A DNA stretch of 64,000 bases, taken from contig NZ_KE384582.1 of the NCBI RefSeq assembly GCF_000426865.1, forward strand, positions 62,001 to 126,000. Reading direction: 5' to 3'. A model generated the notes under the pieces. That model saw only the letters and a list, made by a program, of their open reading frames with translations, was not told where the DNA came from and did not search any database. A program made the position numbers and the translations under genes. Source of the DNA: Citrifermentans bremense R1. GTDB lineage: Bacteria > Desulfobacterota > Desulfuromonadia > Geobacterales > Geobacteraceae. Position 1 is the first letter of the stretch; each line of letters opens with the position of its first letter. Shown in pieces: positions 8,513 through 16,430 of the stretch.

Positions 8513-9403
8513 GTGACAGACATCCTCGACATAGCCATCGGGACCATCACCATGCGTCCCTACGTCTTCGCCTTCTTCGCGACCTACCTGGTGGCGGCCG
8601 TGCTGCACCTGGGATGGAGAAAGACGATCCTTTTCACCGTCGCCGGCTACCTGATCGCCTTCGCCTCCGAGTACAGCTCCATCAACACCGGATTTCCCTA
8701 CGGCTGGTACTACTACGTGGACACGACAAGGGACCGCGAACTCTGGGTGGCGGGGGTCCCTTTCTTCGACTCGCTCTCATACGTCTTTCTCACCTACTGC
8801 AGCTACGCCACGGCGCTCCTCGTACTAGGGCCGGTCAAGCGGGTCGGGCGGGACCTCGTGCTTCTGGAAACAGGGCGCTTGAGACGCTCCTTTTCCGTCT
8901 TGTTCCTCGCCTCCTTGTTCCAGGTCTTCCTGGATATAATCACCGACCCGGTCGCTCTGCAGGGGAGCAGGTGGTTTTTAGGGAGGATCTACGGCTACAA
9001 AGAGGTGGGAGCACATTTCGGGATCCCCATTTCCAACTATCTCGGCTGGCTGCTGGTGAGCGCGCTGCTTGTTGCCGCTTTGCAGCTGATCGACCGTTTC
9101 GGGGGCAGGGGGGAGGAGAAGCCAGCCGGTGTCGCCGCGCCCCCTTTGCGCGCCTTCTACGGCCCCTTTCTCTACCTCTGCGTGGTCGCCTTCAACCTCA
9201 CGGTCACGCTCTACATCGGCGAGCGGCTGATGGCCATCACCGGCTTCTTCATCTACACCCTTCCCGTTGCCATGGCGGCGGTGCTCTTTTTCCAGAAGGT
9301 GGACCGCTACCACAAGGATGAACTGGCGGCGCACCTGGCGGAGTTTCCCTGGTCGAACGCGACCTCGGCCGGCGTAGGACGCCCGGGCGGGGACAGGAAT
9401 TAA
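8513..9403 (+). CDS. Carotenoid biosynthesis protein, CruF-like (DUF422)
   Basis: A 296-residue polytopic membrane protein with about seven hydrophobic segments. The family pattern is visible as FASEYSSINTGFPYGWYYY, GVPFFDSLSYVFLTYCSYA, and FLDIITDPVA followed by a WFLGRIYGY...YFGIPISNYLGW-like region (here HFGIPISNYLGW). Relatives hydrate the terminal 1,2 double bond of carotenoid end groups. No other carotenoid gene is nearby, so its substrate and pathway cannot be read from context. GTG at 8513 follows GGAGG; the upstream gap is repeat sequence. Confidence 0.8.
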   Translation: MTDILDIAIGTITMRPYVFAFFATYLVAAVLHLGWRKTILFTVAGYLIAFASEYSSINTGFPYGWYYYVDTTRDRELWVAGVPFFDSLSYVFLTYCSYATALLVLGPVKRVGRDLVLLETGRLRRSFSVLFLASLFQVFLDIITDPVALQGSRWFLGRIYGYKEVGAHFGIPISNYLGWLLVSALLVAALQLIDRFGGRGEEKPAGVAAPPLRAFYGPFLYLCVVAFNLTVTLYIGERLMAITGFFIYTLPVAMAAVLFFQKVDRYHKDELAAHLAEFPWSNATSAGVGRPGGDRN

Positions 9404-9490
9404 CGCAGCCTCTCCCTTTGAAAGGGCGGGGGCGTATGGTATTTTTGGGCAGTTTTCGGGACTAAAATTCACACAAAGCGGAGGCTTGAC

Positions 9491-9961
9491 ATGAAAAAGG
9501 CAATTTCCCTGATGGTTCTCGGCGCCATCCTCGGCGCAACGGCGGCAGCGGCGGCGGGGCAGACCGCTCTTCCCAAGGGATACGAGAAGTGGGAGAAGAG
9601 CAAGGCCCGGATCGACACGGACAAAAAGTCGCTCTTTTACGGCATCCACTACATCTACGTGGACAAGAAGGCGATGAAAAGCTACAAAAGCGGCGGGGCC
9701 TACCCGGACGGAAGCCGGTTCGTCGCGGTGAACTACTCCATCAAGGAAGAAAACGGCAACAAGGTGCCGGGCAAGAAAAACATGATCGTCGTGATGCAAA
9801 AAGACAGCAAAGAGCAGCAGACCGGCGGCTGGCGCTTCGCCGGGTTCACCCCCGATGGGAAACCTTCCGGGCTCGACGGCAAAAGAGACTGCTTCGGCTG
9901 CCACGAAAAAGACGCGAAGGACAGGGACTACGTAATCTCCAGGTACGCCGACTTCAAATGA
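9491..9961 (+). CDS. Cytochrome P460-family c-type heme protein
   Basis: A 156-residue exported protein with a signal peptide (residues about 1-22, AAAAAG) and a single CFGCH heme-attachment site at residues 134-138 near the C-terminus. The region before it resembles the cytochrome P460 fold (LFYGIHYIYVDKKAMKSY, FVAVNYSI, GGWRFAGF). P460 proteins bind heme covalently in the periplasm and some oxidise hydroxylamine or detoxify NO-type species. Here the electron-transfer or detoxification role is unproven. GGAGGC precedes the ATG. It appears to be monocistronic. Confidence 0.82.
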   Translation: MKKAISLMVLGAILGATAAAAAGQTALPKGYEKWEKSKARIDTDKKSLFYGIHYIYVDKKAMKSYKSGGAYPDGSRFVAVNYSIKEENGNKVPGKKNMIVVMQKDSKEQQTGGWRFAGFTPDGKPSGLDGKRDCFGCHEKDAKDRDYVISRYADFK

Positions 9962-9999
9962 CGCTGCGTCGACCGCCGTTTCCTTTTTCCCCTTGAAAG

Positions 10000-10051
10000 C
10001 CTCCCCCCTGGGCTTGCCTCCCCTCCGGCAGCTGAAGCCCGGCGGGGGAGG
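10000..10051 (+). other. GC-rich stem-loop downstream of the P460 gene
   Basis: CCTCCCCC...GGGCTT pairs with AAGCCC...GGGGGAGG around a 15-20-nt loop. There is no T tract after it, so it may be an mRNA 3' stabiliser or rho-associated structure rather than a classical terminator. Confidence 0.5.
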
Positions 10052-10076
10052 ACGCCTCTAGCCCCAAACAACATGC

Positions 10077-10082
10077 TATAAT
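10077..10082 (+). promoter_or_regulatory. Probable -10 element of the M16 peptidase gene
   Basis: A perfect TATAAT lies 49 bases before the ATG at 10131. No good -35 element is visible at the right distance, so this is tentative. Confidence 0.4.
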
Positions 10083-10130
10083 TGCGCCCAACCAAACTGG
10101 AGCGATTTCCACAGCTTTCAAGGAGCAACC

Positions 10131-11405
10131 ATGTCGACCACACAAAGTACTCCCCAGGTACGCATGACCACCCTTTCCAACGGGATCAGGGTGGTGAGCC
10201 AGCAGATCCCCGGCATGCAGAGCGCCGCCGTCGGGATCAGGAACGACAGCAGCACGAGGAACGAGCCGGCCGATTGTGCCGGGGCCTCCCATTTCATAGA
10301 GCACCTCCTCTTCAAGGGGACGCCCACCCGCAGCGCCGACCAGATCACCGACGAGTTCAACAGCATAGGCGCCCGGGCCAACGCCTATACCAGCCAGGAG
10401 GAGGTTTTCTACTACGCCGTCGCGCTCGCCTCGATCATCCCGGCGACCTTCGACATCCTTGCCGACATGTTCGTCAACTCCTGGCTTCCCGAGACGGAGG
10501 TGGAGAAGGAGCGCGCCGTGGTGCTGCAGGAGATCCTGATGAACCAGGACACCCCGAGCCGCTTCATCTACAACCAGTTCCACCTGGGATTCTGGCAGGG
10601 GCATCCGCTTGGCTCCCCCATCCTCGGCACCTCGGAGAGCATCGGGGCCATCGGAAGGAACCGCCTGATGGATTACAAGCTCTCCAACTACCTGTCCAGC
10701 GCCACCATAGTCTCGGTCGCGGGGAACGTGGAGCACGACCGGATGGTGGATCAGGCCGAGCGCGCCCTGGGGGCGCTTCCGACCGGGGCACCCCAGGTGA
10801 AACAGCCGGAGCAGGGGTGGCAAAGCGCCATAGGTGAGAACAGGCATTTCCCGCGCCCCCTGGAGCAGACCCTCTTTTACATGGGGTATCCGCTGCCGCC
10901 GGCCGGAAACCAGCACCGCCATAAGCTCGCCGTGTTCAACCAGATCCTCGGTACCGGGATGAACTCGCGCCTGTTCCGCGAGGTCCGCGAGCGGCGCAGC
11001 CTTGCCTACACGGTCTACTCCATGATGTCCTCCTACACGGATACCGCCGCGCTGATGATCTACGCCGGGACCAGCGCGGACCGGGCCCAGGAGGCCGTCG
11101 ACGTCTGCCACGCCGAGGTGATGAGGTTTTGCGATGAGAAGGTGAGCGAGGAGATGCTTGCCGCAGCCAAGGAGCAGATACGCTCTGCGCGCCTCATGGC
11201 CCTTGACGACTGCGAGACCCAGGTGCGCAGGATCTCCAACACCACCTCATTGTTGGGTGCGCCCGAGCCGGTGGGTGTCTCGCTGGAGGCTGTCGCCGCC
11301 GTTACCTCGGAGGATGTGAGGGACATGGCGCGGCTTCTGTTTGCCGGCGTCGTGCCGCGGGTCGAGTCGGTGGGGTCGGGGGAAGGGCCGGGGCTGCCGC
11401 GCTAG
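10131..11405 (+). CDS. M16 family zinc peptidase (processing-peptidase-like)
   Basis: A 424-residue single-chain M16 peptidase. The inverted zinc site HFIEH (His54, Glu57, His58) is intact, followed about 75 residues later by the glutamate-containing ERAVVLQEI helix. The second-half R/Y pair is in the region NSRLFREVRERRSLAYTVYS. The length fits the bacterial PqqL/mitochondrial-processing-peptidase-like subunits. It lacks a signal peptide, so a cytoplasmic role in degrading peptides is likely. AAGGAGC precedes the ATG and a strong terminator follows, so it forms a one-gene unit. Confidence 0.9.
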   Translation: MSTTQSTPQVRMTTLSNGIRVVSQQIPGMQSAAVGIRNDSSTRNEPADCAGASHFIEHLLFKGTPTRSADQITDEFNSIGARANAYTSQEEVFYYAVALASIIPATFDILADMFVNSWLPETEVEKERAVVLQEILMNQDTPSRFIYNQFHLGFWQGHPLGSPILGTSESIGAIGRNRLMDYKLSNYLSSATIVSVAGNVEHDRMVDQAERALGALPTGAPQVKQPEQGWQSAIGENRHFPRPLEQTLFYMGYPLPPAGNQHRHKLAVFNQILGTGMNSRLFREVRERRSLAYTVYSMMSSYTDTAALMIYAGTSADRAQEAVDVCHAEVMRFCDEKVSEEMLAAAKEQIRSARLMALDDCETQVRRISNTTSLLGAPEPVGVSLEAVAAVTSEDVRDMARLLFAGVVPRVESVGSGEGPGLPR

Positions 11406-11424
11406 CCCTTTTCGGTTCAACCAG

Positions 11425-11458
11425 CAACCCCCTCCATTGCGGAGGGGGTTGTTTTTTT
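11425..11458. terminator. Terminator between M16 peptidase and zinc-ribbon gene
   Basis: CAACCCCCTCC and GGAGGGGGTTG (11425-11435, 11441-11451) have a 5-nt loop and are followed by a T7 tract on the plus strand. The genes converge here. Confidence 0.88.
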
Positions 11459-11474
11459 GCCCAGGGAACTGGGA

Positions 11475-11684
11475 TCAGCTCATCTCGTCTTCGCCGCCGG
11501 AGAGGTGGGGGAAGTGCTCGTGGTGCATCTCGTGCTGCAGGTTCATGATCTTACCGCAGGCGGCGCAGAGGTACTTGTCCCCGTCCTGCGTGTAGTCCGA
11601 GCGCTTGCAGGAGGGGCACCACACCCTGACGTCGCACTCATGCCGGTCCGTTTCCACCGCCGTTTTCTCTTTATCTTCAGCCAT
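11475..11684 (-). CDS. Small zinc-ribbon protein
   Basis: A 69-residue acidic protein with two CxxC knuckles (CPSC and CAAC) about 18 residues apart, then a His-rich tail (LQHEMHHEHFPH) that may bind additional metal. It is last in a minus-strand group after the EEP and PLD genes, with a 37-bp gap after the PLD stop and AAAGGAGG before its ATG. No function is known to me; nucleic-acid or protein binding through the ribbon is the usual inference. Confidence 0.75.
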   Translation of the reverse strand: MAEDKEKTAVETDRHECDVRVWCPSCKRSDYTQDGDKYLCAACGKIMNLQHEMHHEHFPHLSGGEDEMS

Positions 11685-11721
11685 CTGCCTACCTCCTTTT
11701 CCGGTTTGTCCTCCTAGTTCA

Positions 11722-13245
11722 TCACAGGCCTATCATCATCTGGCTCAGCTTGAAGATCCCCTTGGCGAAGGAGCCTAGCTCCGACTTGGAGATGCTCTCG
11801 AAGAGAAACTCGTTGTCGATGGGCTGCTCCGGGTCGACTACCCGCGCTATCGGCTCCAGCGCGTCCGGCCAGTCGCTTTTCTCAAGCGTCGGATCAGCCT
11901 GGTACCGGCAAAGGCGCGCCTCGTGGTCGTCGGCCAGGCATTCCAGGTGCCGGGTCAGGTTCTCCACCTCTGCGAACTTCTCCTCTTCATCGGAACCGGC
12001 AAGCCCTGCGTGTTCTGCCAGAAGGGAAGCGCGCAGCCTGCGGATCGCAGGCACCAGTGGATCTTCCGGGCCGGTTGCCTCCCAGCTCAGGTTCAGCTCG
12101 GTATCCAACCCCATGCTCCTGTTGGTGGCATTGGCCGAGCCTATGGTGAGGAAGCGATCGTCGATCGCCAGAAGCTTCGAGTGGATGAAGGTCATCTTGC
12201 GGTTGCCGTGGTCCATCTCCGCCGAGGAGTAGACGCATAGCTGGTGCCCGCTCTTCTCGGCCACCAACTGCAGCGACCGGATCATCTTCATCTGTGGGAG
12301 CCCCAAGAAGAGTTCCTCGGTCAGAGGAAGCCGGTCCGGGAGCATCATGACGATCTGGAGGCGGGGGCGGTCGGGAAGCGTCATGCGCGCCACCAGGGTC
12401 CAGTAGATGGCTTGCGAGCTGAAATACTGGTTCTCCAGGTAGATCAGGTGCTCCGCCGACATGATGGCGTCGACGAACAGGCGGCGGATCTCGCTGATTT
12501 TTTGCTGCGTGGTCTGGGGCGCCGGGGCCACGGTGAGGCTGAGGGCCACGCGGCCCGCAGGAAGGATGAAGGCCTCTGCCGGAACCTGCGGCGTCAGGGC
12601 GCCCGCCTTTGGGAGCTTCAGCGGCGCGCCGCCGGAATCGCTCCAGCGCTGCCGGAACAGCTCGAACAGCACGCCGACCACCTCGCCGGTGTGATAGGTC
12701 TGGATGTCGTGGTAGGAGCCGTACCGGGTGCCGTCCACGTCGACCCTGAGCGGATTTTCCCGCATGTGGCGCCGGTCGTCCCAGCGCGAGGAGCAGATGT
12801 CCATCCCCCCCGCGTAGGCGAGCACGCCGTCCGCGATGACGAACTTCTGGTGGTGGGTGGCGCCGTAGGCGTGGACGCTGTCGAAACGGAAGTGGATGCG
12901 CTCGTTTCCCGACCAGTTGAAGATGATGTTCTGGAACCATTCCCTTTCCAGCGAGAAGACGGCGCTGAAGTCCCAGGCAAGGATGTAGATCTGCAGTGCC
13001 GGGTTCGCCTGGCAAAGGGCGTTCAGAAACTGCAGGAAGCGCACCTCTCCGGCGGCTGTCTCCTCCTCGCCCCGCAGAAGCTTCACTTCGGAATCGAACT
13101 GCCATCCGGCGAGGAGCAGGTAGCTTTGGGCGGAGAGCGCCGTCTGGTAGAAGGCGCGATAGTAACCGCAGGCATCCACCAGCACGCCGGTGCTGTCGGC
13201 CTCATAGATCCCCATGCAGTTCTGGCCCGGCTTCAAGACGCTCAT
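11722..13245 (-). CDS. Phospholipase D-family protein (cardiolipin-synthase-like)
   Basis: A 507-residue protein with two HxKx4D motifs, HHQKFVIAD near residue 145 and HSKLLAID near 345, each followed by the expected glycine/serine turn (GGMD, GSAN). The paired motifs mark the PLD superfamily, which transfers phosphatidyl groups through a covalent phosphohistidine. There is no N-terminal membrane segment like that of ClsA, so it resembles the soluble PLD-domain proteins that sit beside an EEP phosphatase. Its ATG overlaps the stop of the upstream EEP gene (ATGA), giving coupled translation. Lipid remodelling is more likely than nuclease activity, but this is inferred. Confidence 0.85.
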   Translation of the reverse strand: MSVLKPGQNCMGIYEADSTGVLVDACGYYRAFYQTALSAQSYLLLAGWQFDSEVKLLRGEEETAAGEVRFLQFLNALCQANPALQIYILAWDFSAVFSLEREWFQNIIFNWSGNERIHFRFDSVHAYGATHHQKFVIADGVLAYAGGMDICSSRWDDRRHMRENPLRVDVDGTRYGSYHDIQTYHTGEVVGVLFELFRQRWSDSGGAPLKLPKAGALTPQVPAEAFILPAGRVALSLTVAPAPQTTQQKISEIRRLFVDAIMSAEHLIYLENQYFSSQAIYWTLVARMTLPDRPRLQIVMMLPDRLPLTEELFLGLPQMKMIRSLQLVAEKSGHQLCVYSSAEMDHGNRKMTFIHSKLLAIDDRFLTIGSANATNRSMGLDTELNLSWEATGPEDPLVPAIRRLRASLLAEHAGLAGSDEEEKFAEVENLTRHLECLADDHEARLCRYQADPTLEKSDWPDALEPIARVVDPEQPIDNEFLFESISKSELGSFAKGIFKLSQMMIGL

Positions 13246-13982
13246 GGCAGCTCCAGCGTGACTACCAGCGGCAGGTGATCCGAGGCGACCCGGGTTAACG
13301 GGGTTCTCGGCACGCTGACGCTGCGAACCTTGAGGTTGTGCGTGACGAACAGGTGGTCGATGCGCATGAAGGGGAGTTGGGCGGGCCAGGTCCCCCGGGG
13401 GAGGCGCCCCTTGACCTTGCGCTGCACGTCATGCAGGTGCCGGGCAAGGAGCCGGTACACCGATGAGCCGAAGAGGGCGTTGAAGTCGCCGCAGAGAACC
13501 GCCGGAGGCAGGCACTCGGGGTGGCCGAGCCACTCGGGGCCGGTGACGGCCTTGGCCTGGCGTACCCGTTCGCCGCGGTTCAGCCCGAAGTGCGTGGCCA
13601 ATACCTGGATCTTCACCCCATGCAGCTCCACCTCCGCCCAGAGCGCGCCGCGGCGCTCAAAGGAAGGGTGCAGCGGTTCGGTGGGGACGGCGCCTGCCTT
13701 GATCAGCTGCACCGGGGAGCGGCTCAGGATGGCGTTGCCGTACCCCCCTTCTTTCAGATGGATGGAGGAATGGAAATGGAACGACATTTCAAGGGTCATG
13801 GCTATCAGGTGCGCCTGGTCGATCATCTCGGTACGCGGCAGCCCTGCATCGAGCTCCTGCAGCGCTACGATGTCCGGGTTGCACCGGTCGATCACCTCGG
13901 CGATCCTGAGCGGTGAAAGCTGGCGGTCCGTGCCAATACAACTGTGTACGTTGTAGGTCATTACGGAAAAGGTACGTGACAT
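13242..13982 (-). CDS. Endonuclease/exonuclease/phosphatase (EEP) family protein
   Basis: A 246-residue EEP-fold protein. The N-terminal MTYNVH, the metal-binding ALQELD, the ATHFGLN histidine segment, the CGDFNAL motif and the terminal ASDHLPLV histidine are all present, so catalysis with Mg is expected. Such proteins hydrolyse DNA, inositol phosphates or sphingomyelin. Coupling to a PLD gene hints at lipid or phosphodiester metabolism, as in known EEP-PLD pairs of proteobacteria. It is first gene of the minus-strand operon and is divergent from the TVP38-like gene. Confidence 0.86.
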   Translation of the reverse strand: MSRTFSVMTYNVHSCIGTDRQLSPLRIAEVIDRCNPDIVALQELDAGLPRTEMIDQAHLIAMTLEMSFHFHSSIHLKEGGYGNAILSRSPVQLIKAGAVPTEPLHPSFERRGALWAEVELHGVKIQVLATHFGLNRGERVRQAKAVTGPEWLGHPECLPPAVLCGDFNALFGSSVYRLLARHLHDVQRKVKGRLPRGTWPAQLPFMRIDHLFVTHNLKVRSVSVPRTPLTRVASDHLPLVVTLELP

Positions 13983-14145
13983 GGGTGGACTCGCATCGCC
14001 GGTCCCCGCTCGGCCGCAGGTTTCTTGCAGGAGAGCTAAATTTATATAGCATTAAAAAACTTTTATAGGGTACCCAGCGGAAAAAGGATGTCAACGCCGC
14101 CGCAAGGCGGATTTGACGCGGCCGAAACGGCCAGAAAGGGCGGCT

Positions 14146-14841
14146 ATGAGTCGAAAGCGAAGGGCGATGAAGGTGGTTATCCTGATGCTGATGGTGGGGG
14201 CTGCGGTGGCCACGCTCTGGCTTTTGGAGGACGAGGGATTCAGCGTGAGGCATGCCGGCGAGCACAGGGACTACCTGTTGCAGGTGGTGCACAGGCACTA
14301 CTATAAGGCGGTGCTGCTTTACCTGACCCTCTTCTTCATGACGGCGTTCTTCCTGCCGGGGGCGCTGGCGCTTACCTTGGCGGGGGGGATGCTGTTCGGG
14401 ACCTTCCCCGCGACCCTGTACGTCACCATAGCCGGGACCGCCGGCGCTATAACCGCCTTCGAAGCGGGGCGGTTCCTCCTGGGGCACTGGGTGCAGCGGC
14501 ATTTCGCCGAGCAGCTCACGCGCTTCAACCAGGAGATGTCCCATCACGGTCCGCACTACCTGCTGGTGCTGCGGTTCCTCCCCATCGCCCCTTTTTGCGT
14601 CATCAACTACGGCGCCGCCATGACCAGGATACCGCTGAAGACCTTCGCCTGGACCACTGTCGCCGGCATGCTACCCGGCTCCGCGATCTACGCCTTCACC
14701 GGCGCGCAGCTGCGCCGGGTGCATGAGGCATCAGATCTCTGGTCGGGGAAGTCGATGCTCGCCATGGGGCTTTTGGCCCTCTCGGCCCTGGTGCCGGTGC
14801 TCCTGCACCACTGGCCCAGGAAGGAAAGGGAGGGGGGATAG
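14146..14841 (+). CDS. TVP38/TMEM64 (VTT/DedA-superfamily) membrane protein
   Basis: A 231-residue inner-membrane protein with about five hydrophobic segments. The VTT signature is visible: AFFLPGALALTLAGGMLFGTFPATLYVTIAGTAGA, then FLPIAPFCVINYGAAMTRIPLKTFAWTTVAGMLPGSAIYAFTGAQL. The family includes lipid scramblase-like proteins. It is divergent from the EEP-PLD operon, which may also act on phospholipid. The ATG at 14146 is preferred to an upstream TTG because of AAAGGG before it and a normal basic N-terminus. Confidence 0.85.
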   Translation: MSRKRRAMKVVILMLMVGAAVATLWLLEDEGFSVRHAGEHRDYLLQVVHRHYYKAVLLYLTLFFMTAFFLPGALALTLAGGMLFGTFPATLYVTIAGTAGAITAFEAGRFLLGHWVQRHFAEQLTRFNQEMSHHGPHYLLVLRFLPIAPFCVINYGAAMTRIPLKTFAWTTVAGMLPGSAIYAFTGAQLRRVHEASDLWSGKSMLAMGLLALSALVPVLLHHWPRKEREGG

Positions 14842-14854
14842 ACCCCGCTCCAAG

Positions 14855-16330
14855 CTACTTCTGGCGCAGGTACTCGATCAGCAGACGCACGCCCACCCCG
14901 GTGGCCCCCTTGGGGGAGTAAGGGCGCGCCTTGTCGCTCCAGGCGGTGCCGGCGATGTCCAGGTGGGCCCAGCGAGTCTCACCCACGAACTGCTTCAGGA
15001 ACCAGGCTGCCTTGATGGTTCCGCCGTCCCTGCTCCCGGCGTTTTTTAAGTCCGCGATGTCGCTCTTCATTCCCTCGCCGTACTCGTCCCAAAGCGGCAG
15101 CTGCCAAAGCCGCTCCCCGGTTTCGTCCCCGCTCTTTTTCAGTGCGTCCACCAATCGCTGGTCGTTGCCGAGAACGGCGCTCGCCTCGTGCCCCAAGGCT
15201 ACCACGCAGGCGCCGGTCAGGGTGGCGAGATCGATCATGGCAGCTGGCTTGAACTTTTGGGCGAAGTGGAGCGCGTCGCAGAGTATCAGCCGCCCTTCGG
15301 CGTCGGTGTTGGTGATCTCGATGGTGGTCCCGGAGAGCGAGGCCAGCACGTCCCCGGGCTTGAAGGCCTTGCCGTCGGGCATGTTCTCGGCCGTGGGAAT
15401 GACGCCGACCAGGTCCACCGGCAGCTGCAAAAGCGCCGCCGCCTCCAGCGTCCCGAGTACTGCCGCGGCTCCCGCCATGTCCGTCTTCATCTCCTCCATC
15501 CCCGGTCCCGGCTTGATGGAGATCCCGCCCGAGTCGAAGGTGATTCCCTTGCCGACCAGCACCACCGGGCGCCCCTTGGCCCCGTCGCCACGGTAGCGGA
15601 CTACGATCAGGCGCGGAGGTTCCGCCGCTCCCTTTCCCACCCCCAAAAGGGCGTTCATGCCAAGCGACTCCAGATCGTCCTGCTCGTATACTTTGCACTC
15701 CAAGGCATGGCGTGCCGCCAGCCTCCGCGCCTCCTGCGCCAGGTAGCCGGGCGTCACCACGTTACCCGGGTGCGACACCAGGTCGCGCGCGAGGCAGACC
15801 CCGCGGCAGAGCTGTGCTGCCTGTTCCGCAATACTACCTGCCTGGCCCTGTTCCGGCTGCGGCACCAGCAGGGTCATGGCGTCGAAGGCGAAGTGCTGTT
15901 CTATATCCTTGGTCTTGTAGAGATCGAAGCTGTAGCTCCCGAGAAGGGTGCCGACTGCTATTGATTCGGTTGCCCTGGGGAGTGAAGAGGCCAAGGGGAG
16001 GGCAGTCGCGAAGGAAGCCGCCCGCGCCGCTCTCAGCGCCTGCATGGCGTGCCCCGCAGCCTGGCGCAGTCGCTCGCGGGTCAGCTCTGTCTTCTTACCC
16101 AACCCCACCAGCAGCAGGCGCTCGGCCGGAATTTTCCCCAGGGTGTACAGGAGGCGGGTGGTCCCCGGCTTGCCGGTGATTTCCCGTGTTTCTGCGAGGC
16201 GTCCCAGGCATCCGCCTAGGGCGGCGTCGCACTCTTGGAACAGTTGGCCCCTCTCGTCCTCGAAACAGCCGACGACCAGGGCGGGAGTGGCGTGCTCCAG
16301 CGGGTTATTGCTGCTGATCTCTATCCTCAT
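14855..16330 (-). CDS. pepA: Leucyl aminopeptidase (M17)
   Basis: A 491-residue M17 aminopeptidase. The metal and active-site motifs in the C-terminal half are intact: VGKGITFDSGGISIKP, MKTDMAGAAAV, and the family signature NTDAEGRL. The more variable N-terminal domain spans residues 1-170. It is a cytoplasmic hexameric enzyme removing N-terminal residues from peptides; PepA of E. coli also binds DNA, which cannot be judged here. The ATG at 16330 is chosen over an upstream start at 16417 because AGGTGG precedes it and the conserved MRIEISSN-type N-terminus follows. The stop converges with the TVP38 gene 13 bp away. Confidence 0.93.
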   Translation of the reverse strand: MRIEISSNNPLEHATPALVVGCFEDERGQLFQECDAALGGCLGRLAETREITGKPGTTRLLYTLGKIPAERLLLVGLGKKTELTRERLRQAAGHAMQALRAARAASFATALPLASSLPRATESIAVGTLLGSYSFDLYKTKDIEQHFAFDAMTLLVPQPEQGQAGSIAEQAAQLCRGVCLARDLVSHPGNVVTPGYLAQEARRLAARHALECKVYEQDDLESLGMNALLGVGKGAAEPPRLIVVRYRGDGAKGRPVVLVGKGITFDSGGISIKPGPGMEEMKTDMAGAAAVLGTLEAAALLQLPVDLVGVIPTAENMPDGKAFKPGDVLASLSGTTIEITNTDAEGRLILCDALHFAQKFKPAAMIDLATLTGACVVALGHEASAVLGNDQRLVDALKKSGDETGERLWQLPLWDEYGEGMKSDIADLKNAGSRDGGTIKAAWFLKQFVGETRWAHLDIAGTAWSDKARPYSPKGATGVGVRLLIEYLRQK

Positions 16331-16430
16331 GGCTCCACCTCTTGAATACGAAGTTTGTCTGAAAAACGGCGTCTGCACCCGGTCTCCTGCGGCTGCCGGC
16401 GTTAACAGGCGGGTCAAGCTGCACCCGGCC

